In this document: positions 1 through 5,107 of the stretch, piece after piece
Layout of the letters: every line of letters starts with the position of its first letter
How positions within the stretch are numbered: the first letter of the stretch is position 1
Source of the DNA: Pseudomonadales bacterium
Lineage (GTDB): Bacteria; Pseudomonadota; Gammaproteobacteria; Pseudomonadales; IMCC2047
Length of the DNA: 5,107 bases
NCBI GenBank assembly: GCA_021736745.1
Contig: JAIPFG010000241.1
Coordinates: 1-5,107, forward strand
Direction: 5' to 3'
Position numbers and translations under genes: made by a program
The notes under the pieces: model-generated
Databases searched by the model: none
The model's input: only the letters and a program-made list of their open reading frames with translations
Told to the model about the DNA's origin: nothing

Positions 1-2085
1 TGGCTGTACAAAAAGCAGGTATTCTTGGTTGCCCAGTGCATTACGAAGTTGGTTTTCCAGGCTAAGTTGCCGGTTGGCTTTTGCCGTCATCTCAGAGGTG
101 AAGTGAGTGATATTGGCTCGTCCGCTGGCTTTTGCTTGGTACATAGCCGTATCGGCAAACTGTAAAATAGAGTCGGCACTTTCCGCCGCGTCTGGAAAGA
201 GTACCATACCGATACTTGCCGTGACCTGAAGTTCATGTCCGAGGATGTGATAGGGTTGGGAAACAAGTTCGAGCAACTTTTCCGCAAACCCTTGTGCCTT
301 TTCTTTAGCCTCCTCAGTATCAGTGCTGAGGTAAGGTAAAATAACGACAAATTCATCGCCACCTAAACGCGCGACAGTGTCTTCATCGCGCAAATTGGTG
401 ACGAATCGTTTTGCCAATTCCTTGAGCACTTCGTCACCGGTTGGGTGCCCCAGCGAGTCATTGATTTTCTTAAAGTCATCCAGGTCAATGAAGAGAAGCG
501 CACCGATATACTGATGTCGTCTTGCTGTTGTAATAGCGAGACGCAGGCGGTCTTGCAATAGGCACCGATTCGGTAATCCCGTCAGGATATCATGGTAAGC
601 TAAATGCTGAATTTCATCGTCCTGTTGTTTACGCTCCGTAATATCCTTGATGGACATAATACAAAACTCTTTATCATCGTAGATAAAATAGCCTGTAGAA
701 ATTTCAACGGGGAATCGTTCCCCTATTTTTGTTTCGTTATAGGTATGGGTCACCAGTTGGCCGTTAGTTTTAACTACTGACCACCATTTATCCCAGTTAG
801 ACATATCAAAATCTGGATTGAAGATGTCGACGCTTTGTCCGATAAGCTCTTCCCGGCGGTAGCCATAACGGTCACAGGTGGTATCGTTAGCGACGACAAC
901 TTTACCATTTGCGTCAATCGTTAGAATTGAGTCCGGTGTTTGATTGAGGGCAAAATCTCTCAGCATTAAGGCCTGCTCTGATCGGCGGTGTTCTGTATTG
1001 TCCTGTAAAATTCCGGAAAACCAAACGGGTCTGCCCTGGTGAGTGGTAGCAATCCCGATTGCCCGTACCCAAATATGCTTGTTATCGGCGCGGATCATGC
1101 CAAAATTAATGTCGAAAGGGCTGCCCGTTTTCGCTGATTGTGCGATGGCTCTTTCCACAATTGATTTGTGTTCCAGGACAATGCGGTTGTGTATATCGTT
1201 GAGATCCAACTCGAAATCAGAGGGTAAACCGAGAATATTGCATAATTCCTTCGACCAAAGTAGTTCACCGCTTTCAATCACGTAATCCCAGCCGCCCACT
1301 TTGGCAAGACGACTGGTTTTTATCAGAAGCTCATCATTGCGTAGCAAAGCCAATTCATTCTGTTTTCTTTCGGTCATGAGATCATCCATGGTCTCAATGA
1401 ACTCATTACAGGACAGGACTAATTGACCTAACTCATCATCTCTGCTGACGCTTTCCAAAATAAGATTCTTTTTTTCCGGAGACCTTGGATCAATAAGGCG
1501 AATTCTTTCTGTAATAGAAGCCAATGGTCGAGTAACGTAGTTGGTGAACAGCGCTAAAAGAGCAAAGGTTAATATTAACAGGCCAATAAAATGACCAATA
1601 AATAATGAAAATGCATGGCCATAAAAACTGGTCAAGAGCGTATCCTGATCGACAGTGATCGAAAGTACACCTTGACGCCTCTGATGTTCGACAAGGTGAT
1701 CACTCAGAGGAATCAAATATTCGCGGAATTCTGTACCCAATAACCGTGTAATAAAACGAGTTGCGCGGGCTACGGGAGTTATTTGCTTATTGGCCAATAG
1801 GTGATTGTTGGTATCGTAAATCTTAACCTGGACGATGAAGGGATATTCAAGTAGTCCGGCGATGGTTTGATCAGCGAGCGACTTGTCGGCTGTCTGTACG
1901 GCACGTTTCGCTGTATGCGCGGAAACATCCAGAATTTTTCCAACGGTTAGCGCCTGTTGCGTATCATGACTAAGATAGTCGATCACCACTTGAATGGAGC
2001 CAACAAGAAGACTAATCGTGAGCCCTAAAAGGAGGCTCAATTTGATTAGCTTGTGTGATAAAGAATGTCGTGGTTTCTGTATCAT
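1..2085 (-). CDS. Membrane-bound HAMP-PAS-PAS-GGDEF-EAL cyclic-di-GMP enzyme, C-terminus cut by window edge
   Basis: Makes, and probably also degrades, the second messenger c-di-GMP in response to periplasmic and cytoplasmic signals. The frame is open from ATG 2085 to base 1 (695 codons). An in-frame TAA three codons upstream fixes ATG as the earliest start, although no good Shine-Dalgarno precedes it. Order: TM1 about residues 13-31; periplasmic sensor 32-157, not assigned to a named family; TM2 about 159-181; HAMP from about 183 (Pro187, later a DDELG motif); PAS of the PAS_3 type about 257-365 (GGWDY around W266); second PAS about 376-485, ending in DITERK; GGDEF about 492-655. The GGDEF domain has D499 in YHDILTGLPNR and an intact GGDEF at 575-579. 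RDED at 566-569, five residues before GGDEF, fits the RxxD inhibitory I-site. The last visible residues, ending LLFVQP, match the opening of an EAL phosphodiesterase domain, but its catalytic residues lie outside. Cyclase activity looks intact; phosphodiesterase activity cannot be judged. Confidence 0.93.
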   Translation of the reverse strand, partial: MIQKPRHSLSHKLIKLSLLLGLTISLLVGSIQVVIDYLSHDTQQALTVGKILDVSAHTAKRAVQTADKSLADQTIAGLLEYPFIVQVKIYDTNNHLLANKQITPVARATRFITRLLGTEFREYLIPLSDHLVEHQRRQGVLSITVDQDTLLTSFYGHAFSLFIGHFIGLLILTFALLALFTNYVTRPLASITERIRLIDPRSPEKKNLILESVSRDDELGQLVLSCNEFIETMDDLMTERKQNELALLRNDELLIKTSRLAKVGGWDYVIESGELLWSKELCNILGLPSDFELDLNDIHNRIVLEHKSIVERAIAQSAKTGSPFDINFGMIRADNKHIWVRAIGIATTHQGRPVWFSGILQDNTEHRRSEQALMLRDFALNQTPDSILTIDANGKVVVANDTTCDRYGYRREELIGQSVDIFNPDFDMSNWDKWWSVVKTNGQLVTHTYNETKIGERFPVEISTGYFIYDDKEFCIMSIKDITERKQQDDEIQHLAYHDILTGLPNRCLLQDRLRLAITTARRHQYIGALLFIDLDDFKKINDSLGHPTGDEVLKELAKRFVTNLRDEDTVARLGGDEFVVILPYLSTDTEEAKEKAQGFAEKLLELVSQPYHILGHELQVTASIGMVLFPDAAESADSILQFADTAMYQAKASGRANITHFTSEMTAKANRQLSLENQLRNALGNQEYLLFVQP

Positions 2086-2102
2086 TATTATTTATAGGTA
2101 TT

Positions 2103-2141
2103 GGGTCAATTTATAATAGTAGATGAATACTTGAAATTACG
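2103..2141 (-). promoter_or_regulatory. AT-rich probable promoter zone upstream of the c-di-GMP gene
   Basis: The bases just upstream of ATG 2085 are strongly AT-rich. On the minus strand TATTAT (2118 to 2113) and TATAAA (2115 to 2110) both resemble a sigma-70 -10 box, but no good -35 box lies at 16-18 bp. The same bases contain a perfect TATAAT on the plus strand at 2112-2117, so the direction of any promoter is ambiguous. Position makes a minus-strand promoter the more useful reading. It would give a leader of roughly 20 bases without a clear ribosome-binding site. Confidence 0.3.
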
Positions 2142-2148
2142 CACTTAA

Positions 2149-2328
2149 GTGAAAGAAATTATTGGTGTTTTGGATGATGAACAGTTAAGTGGCCTAGAGC
2201 CCAACTCCTTTATGTTGAATAGTTTTAGCAGGGATTTTTTAATGACAATGGGCCAGGGGGCGAGTGACGTTAAGATGATCCTGCACCGTACTGATGTGAA
2301 GCAGCCATCAGGAAGCATCGAGGGGTAA
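2149..2328 (+). CDS. Doubtful small ORF, 59 codons, no recognised family
   Basis: An open frame begins with GTG 2149, directly after an in-frame TAA (2146-2148), and ends at TAA 2326-2328. It fills most of the gap between the two minus-strand genes and overlaps the last 21 bp of the thpR-like gene tail to tail. The product would be 59 residues, mixed in composition, with no signal peptide or membrane segment, starting VKEIIGVLDDEQ. GTG 2149 has no ribosome-binding site. An internal ATG at 2242 has AGGGA seven bases upstream and would give only 28 residues. A perfect TATAAT lies at 2112-2117 on the same strand, but without a good -35 box. I recognise no family. It may be a real small gene, a remnant, or chance. 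Confidence 0.2.
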   Translation: MKEIIGVLDDEQLSGLEPNSFMLNSFSRDFLMTMGQGASDVKMILHRTDVKQPSGSIEG

Positions 2329-2877
2329 GCGGCAAGCCTGTGTATAAACGGGCCCAGCAGGGGTTAATTCACTGCGAAAAAGTATAATCTGATTGACAGT
2401 CATATGAAGATTTTCAAGGAATAATGGCTCAGGAAGCTTGGTGGGTTTTTTAGTGCGATATCTGGCGAGACTTAAATGAGGGAGAAAGGACTTTCGTTTC
2501 GGACTTAAACCCACTGCATTGGCGGCTAATTCTGTACGTATGGCAATCGCTTGAAGGATTGGGTTTGCCTTAATCGCTGCTGCAAGCACCCGGGGTTTAG
2601 TGCTGTGGGGAAAGCAGTGGATTCGTTCCAGTAAAATAGTAAAAGAGTGGTAGCCCGTTAATTTCTCCCTGAGGGCTATAGGTAAATTATTAAACTGTTC
2701 ATTAGTAATATGGCCTAGAAAGCAGAGGGTGATATGCCAGTTTTTTGGTGCTATCCACCGTATCTCATGGTGTGGAAGTTGAGACTTCATTAATTCGCAG
2801 GCTTCGATGAGTCTTTGCGTCACTGACGGGTCTGGTATAGTGGCGATAAAAGCACGCACATTTTTTTCATGATTCAT
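2308..2877 (-). CDS. thpR: RNA 2',3'-cyclic phosphodiesterase (ThpR / 2'-5' RNA ligase family)
   Basis: A soluble 2H-phosphoesterase. Family members open 2',3'-cyclic phosphates at RNA ends to 2'-phosphates, and in vitro can join tRNA halves by a 2'-5' bond. The 189-residue product is complete and of normal family length. Both catalytic tetrads are present: HITL at 48-51 and HLSL at 134-137, the second using Ser where Thr is commoner. Other family marks are the N-terminal RAFIATIP strand, IRWIAPKNWHIT before the first motif, CFLGHI after it, the CFPHSTKPRVLAA stretch (88-100) and FLPHLSLARY around the second motif. ATG 2877 is preceded by AGGG (2887 to 2884) with a six-base spacer, supporting the start. 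The gene is divergent from the flavodoxin-like gene and lies 222 bp upstream of the c-di-GMP gene on the same strand. That gap is wide enough for a separate promoter, so co-transcription is unproven. Confidence 0.92.
   Translation of the reverse strand: MNHEKNVRAFIATIPDPSVTQRLIEACELMKSQLPHHEIRWIAPKNWHITLCFLGHITNEQFNNLPIALREKLTGYHSFTILLERIHCFPHSTKPRVLAAAIKANPILQAIAIRTELAANAVGLSPKRKSFLPHLSLARYRTKKPTKLPEPLFLENLHMTVNQIILFRSELTPAGPVYTQACRLPLDAS
2815..2841 (+). promoter_or_regulatory. Weak candidate promoter for the flavodoxin-like gene, inside thpR
   Basis: TTGCGT (2815-2820) and TATAGT (2836-2841) resemble sigma-70 -35 and -10 boxes, with a short 15-base spacer. They lie within the 5' part of the thpR-like gene on the opposite strand, which is where a promoter must sit given the 38-bp gap between the two starts. 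The spacer is below optimal, so this is only a position-supported guess. It implies a leader of about 65-70 bases. Confidence 0.2.
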
Positions 2878-2883
2878 TAGCTG

Positions 2884-2887
2884 CCCT
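2884..2887 (-). promoter_or_regulatory. Ribosome-binding site of thpR
   Basis: AGGG on the minus strand, six bases before ATG 2877. It supports that ATG as the start of the RNA phosphodiesterase. Confidence 0.6.
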
Positions 2888-2904
2888 AGTGGATTACCTT
2901 ACTC

Positions 2905-2909
2905 AAGGA
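2905..2909 (+). promoter_or_regulatory. Ribosome-binding site fixing the flavodoxin-like start at GTG 2916
   Basis: AAGGA with a six-base spacer to GTG 2916. The longer in-frame alternative, GTG 2889, has no purine-rich element in front of it. Starting at 2916 also places the beta-1 strand and phosphate loop at the usual distance from the N-terminus for flavodoxin-fold proteins. Confidence 0.7.
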
Positions 2910-2915
2910 ATAGGG

Positions 2916-3377
2916 GTGAACACAAAACGTTTGCTTATTCTATACCATAGTCAATCGGGTAATACAGAACGATTGGCTCAGGCAGTTTATCGAGGCGCTC
3001 AACAGGAAGCCGATGTCGATACGCGAATAGTAAGGGCATTCGATGCAGACTTGCAGGATCTGGTGACAAGTGACGGCGTTATTTTTGGGACCCCGGAAAA
3101 CTTTGGGTACATGTCGGGTGCCATTAAAGATTTTTTTGACCGCACCTATTACCCGGCGCAAGAACAGGAAATGAATCTACCCTACGCACTATTCATTAGT
3201 GCCGGTAATGATGGTAGTGGCGCAGTACGTGAAATAGATCGTATCCTCTTAGGTTATCCAATGAAAAAAGTGGCAGACCCAGTTGTTGTGCAGGGTGAAA
3301 TTACCGAAGCCGATATTGAGCGTTGTGAAGAATTAGGCTTGAATCTCGCGGCCGGTTTGGCTTTCGGTATTTATTAA
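2916..3377 (+). CDS. Flavodoxin-like / NAD(P)H-dependent FMN reductase-type protein
   Basis: A small cytoplasmic flavoprotein, probably binding FMN and acting in electron transfer or NAD(P)H-dependent reduction; the partner or substrate is unknown. From GTG 2916 the product is 153 residues. Beta-1 (RLLILYHS, 5-12) leads into the phosphate-binding loop HSQSGNTE (11-18), close to the flavodoxin T/S-x-T/S-G-N-T pattern. GTPENFGYMSG (58-68) followed by AIKDFFDRTYY matches the second flavin-contacting loop and helix of this fold. SAGNDGSGA (95-103) sits where the third loop is expected. No signal peptide, membrane helix or iron-sulfur motif is visible. An in-frame GTG at 2889 would add nine residues but lacks a ribosome-binding site. 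The gene is divergent from thpR (38 bp between starts), and its last 15 codons overlap the antiporter gene. The fold is secure; the exact reaction is not. Confidence 0.87.
   Translation: MNTKRLLILYHSQSGNTERLAQAVYRGAQQEADVDTRIVRAFDADLQDLVTSDGVIFGTPENFGYMSGAIKDFFDRTYYPAQEQEMNLPYALFISAGNDGSGAVREIDRILLGYPMKKVADPVVVQGEITEADIERCEELGLNLAAGLAFGIY
2939..2947 (-). promoter_or_regulatory. Candidate extended -10 promoter element for thpR
   Basis: On the minus strand TGG is followed by TATAGA, an extended -10 pattern (TGn plus a -10-like hexamer), about 60 bases upstream of ATG 2877. It lies inside the start of the flavodoxin-like gene. The TTGACT just before it is too close to act as the -35 box, and none was found at normal spacing. 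Weak evidence, supported mainly by position. Confidence 0.2.
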
Positions 3378-5107
3378 ATCAATCTCTTTATAATCCAGGC
3401 TAATTACGGACCAGCCAGCACCCGGTTTTATTGGGTCTTCCTGGGTGATAACGTGTAACCGCCCAGACTTGTTAATCGCAAAAAGTGGATAAAGTTTGGC
3501 CTTATTGTCTTGTAGAAGGTCCTCAAAACTATAGGTCTCGGTCAGTCCGGTGGTACGAATTTTTGCCCCTTTTTTGAGTAAGCTGGCAAATTTGCTATAG
3601 GTGAGATCCTGACTAAAAAGTGTTCGTCCCTTATGGCGAGAGGAGACACGAAGTTTTTCCGCGCCTGTTTTTTCCGGGATAACGGGAATAGAAAAGAGGT
3701 TATGTTCGCCGAATTCCGGACGATAGCGCATACAGGCTACTGCATTGAAGTCACGTTGGGGCGAGACGGCAAGCAGACGGCCAATCCCTACTAAATCTAA
3801 GTGAGTATCCGCATATTCTGAAACGGGGTTACCATAGAAAGTATTAAAACCCATCATCCGAGCCGTGCTGATATTGTCCCAGTTGGTGTCAGTCAACAGT
3901 GTGCTAAAACCGACGTCTTTCAGTGCTGTGGCCAGTGAACAAGCGATATCATTGGCGCCGACTACCAAAAAACCACGTGGTGAGGGTTCATCTACCTTGA
4001 GTAAGCGGGCTAAACTTCTGGCGGTGATACTTTGCAGAATCACTGTACCAATAATAATAATAAAAGTGATAGGTACCAGCAGCTTCGCTTCAGCAAAACC
4101 AGCAGATTCCAAACGTAACGCAAAAAATGCGGAAACCGCTGCGGCGACTATACCGCGCGGTCCAATCCAGGAAATTAGGGTTCGTTCTTGCCAGGTCAAA
4201 TCTGAATTAAGTGTAGCGGCGGCGACAGCTAACGGGCGGGCGACAAACTGCATGACCAGCAATAAGATACAAGCAGGCCAGCCCAGAAGCATAAGGTCGT
4301 CGAATTCAATACGGGCGGCCAGCAATATGAACAGACCGGAAATGAGAAGAATGGACAGGTTTTCCTTAAAAGACAGGATATCGGCAATATTGACATCGCG
4401 CATATTTGCCAGCCATACGCCCATTACTGTCACGCAGAGTAACCCGGATTCTTCCCTAATGGTATTGCTGGCAGTAAAGGCCATCAGGACAACAGCAATG
4501 GTGCCAAGATTATGTAAGTAGATGGGTAGCAGCCGGAAACGTAAAATTAGCCCGAGCGCGTAGCCTGTTACGCAGCCGATAAGTCCGCCGGTCAATAACA
4601 TTTGCAGGAACAGTAAGAAAGTGTGGGAAAAGTCTTCGCCTGGCCCCAGTGAAATAATGGATTCATAAACCAATACCGCCAGCAACGCGCCAATCGGATC
4701 AATCATGATGCCTTCCCAGCGTAAGACGTTGGCAATACGCCGATTTGGTCTCACGCTGCGGAGCATGGGGATGACCACAGTTGGACCGGTCACCACGACT
4801 AATGAACCCATCAGTAAACTCATCGACCAACTGAAATTTAGGAGTAAGTGGCAAGCGGTGGAGGTTACACCCCAAGTAATTAATGCCCCCAGGCTGACCA
4901 GTCTTCGCACGACATGTGCGAGTCCTTTAATTTCTTTAAATCTAAGAGTGAGGCTGCCTTCAAATAAAATAATCGCTACGCTAAGCGAGACTAGAGGAAA
5001 GAATAAATCCCCTAAAAGTTGGTCAGGTTTGAGCCAATTAATGCCGGGGCCTAAAAATATGCCTGCCAATAAAAGGAAAAGAATCGCGGGCAGTTTAACG
5101 CGCCATG
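3333..5107 (-). CDS. CPA1-type cation:proton antiporter with C-terminal nucleotide-binding domain, N-terminus cut by window edge
   Basis: Inner-membrane Na+(K+)/H+ exchanger for pH and cation balance. The frame is open to the edge: codons before TTG 5069 read WRVKLPAILFLL, a typical antiporter helix, so the true start lies beyond 5107. Numbering from the TTG 5069 codon as 1, the exchanger domain spans about 1-355 with some ten hydrophobic segments. Marks are LFEGSL (35-40), VVTGPTV in an expected broken helix (92-98), EGIMIDP (119-125) with putative ion-binding Asp124, the VTVMGVWLAN stretch (213-222), and WIGPRGIVAAAVS (301-313). From about 364 a soluble Rossmann-like domain resembling TrkA-N/RCK follows: VVGANDIACSLA (369-380) and an acidic residue at the end of beta-2 (LLTDTNWDN, D394). 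A less conserved tail runs to 578. The domain probably gates transport by nucleotide binding (inference). The last 14 codons and stop overlap the flavodoxin-like gene. Ion specificity cannot be read from sequence. Confidence 0.92.
   Translation of the reverse strand, partial: WRVKLPAILFLLLAGIFLGPGINWLKPDQLLGDLFFPLVSLSVAIILFEGSLTLRFKEIKGLAHVVRRLVSLGALITWGVTSTACHLLLNFSWSMSLLMGSLVVVTGPTVVIPMLRSVRPNRRIANVLRWEGIMIDPIGALLAVLVYESIISLGPGEDFSHTFLLFLQMLLTGGLIGCVTGYALGLILRFRLLPIYLHNLGTIAVVLMAFTASNTIREESGLLCVTVMGVWLANMRDVNIADILSFKENLSILLISGLFILLAARIEFDDLMLLGWPACILLLVMQFVARPLAVAAATLNSDLTWQERTLISWIGPRGIVAAAVSAFFALRLESAGFAEAKLLVPITFIIIIGTVILQSITARSLARLLKVDEPSPRGFLVVGANDIACSLATALKDVGFSTLLTDTNWDNISTARMMGFNTFYGNPVSEYADTHLDLVGIGRLLAVSPQRDFNAVACMRYRPEFGEHNLFSIPVIPEKTGAEKLRVSSRHKGRTLFSQDLTYSKFASLLKKGAKIRTTGLTETYSFEDLLQDNKAKLYPLFAINKSGRLHVITQEDPIKPGAGWSVISLDYKEIDLINTESQTGREIQA

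Noticed and set aside
314..331. Palindrome-like CTCAG...CTGAG
   Set aside because: A 5-bp match inside the GGDEF coding region; no reason to see it as an operator.
87..362. 91-codon minus-strand ORF in another frame
   Set aside because: Lies wholly inside the GGDEF-coding region, whose correct frame is open from 2085 to base 1; the alternative translation has no family features.
1043..1285. 80-codon plus-strand ORF and a 60-codon minus-strand ORF (1095-1277)
   Set aside because: Both are shadows of the first PAS domain of the c-di-GMP gene, which is clearly coding in its own frame.
1676..1707. 7-bp inverted repeat CCTCTGA / TCAGAGG
   Set aside because: Lies within the periplasmic-domain coding sequence with a long loop; likely chance.
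2291..2311. Hairpin CTGATG / CATCAG near the thpR stop as a terminator
   Set aside because: Only a 6-bp stem with a 9-base loop, no T-tract on either strand, and it includes the stop codon of thpR.
2940..3161. 73-codon minus-strand ORF inside the flavodoxin-like gene
   Set aside because: Antisense shadow of a well-supported flavodoxin-fold coding sequence; no ribosome-binding site or recognisable domain.
3865..4521. 218-codon plus-strand ORF antisense to the antiporter
   Set aside because: Long but low-complexity, Ser/Ala/Arg/Thr-rich translation, as expected opposite hydrophobic membrane-protein codons; the antiporter frame is unmistakable.
5067..5069. TTG as the start of the antiporter
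   Set aside because: The frame stays open to the window edge and the upstream codons (WRVKLPAILFLL) continue a typical antiporter helix, so TTG is an internal Leu codon.

Overview
The window carries four protein-coding genes of ordinary bacterial type, two of them cut by the window edges. I see no tRNA, rRNA, CRISPR array, insertion sequence or phage gene. Base composition looks moderate and even throughout. The gene types (multi-domain GGDEF/EAL signalling protein, ThpR-type RNA phosphodiesterase, flavodoxin-like protein, CPA1-type antiporter with a nucleotide-binding tail) suggest a free-living gammaproteobacterium. That placement rests on remembered family resemblance, not on a marker gene.

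Layout: 1-2085 (minus) is the first 695 codons of a membrane-anchored c-di-GMP enzyme: TM1, periplasmic sensor, TM2, HAMP, PAS, PAS, GGDEF and the first residues of an EAL domain that continues past base 1. This frame has no stop up to the window edge. Bases 2086-2307 are intergenic, with an AT-rich probable promoter zone and a doubtful 59-codon ORF on the plus strand. 2308-2877 (minus) is a complete thpR-like RNA 2',3'-cyclic phosphodiesterase. A 38-bp divergent gap separates it from a flavodoxin-like protein (plus), whose best start is GTG 2916 because an AAGGA ribosome-binding site lies six bases upstream. 3333-5107 (minus) is the C-terminal 591 codons of a cation:proton antiporter whose start lies beyond base 5107. 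Its end overlaps the end of the flavodoxin-like gene by 45 bp, tail to tail.

The genes do not form an evident pathway. Themes are envelope and environmental sensing (c-di-GMP enzyme), RNA end processing (ThpR), flavin redox chemistry, and monovalent cation/pH homeostasis. The notable structural point is compactness around 2800-3400: the flavodoxin-like gene shares its 5' control region with thpR and its last 15 codons with the antiporter. I found no convincing undescribed system. The remaining observations concern gene overlap, start choice, a possible small ORF and motif variants.
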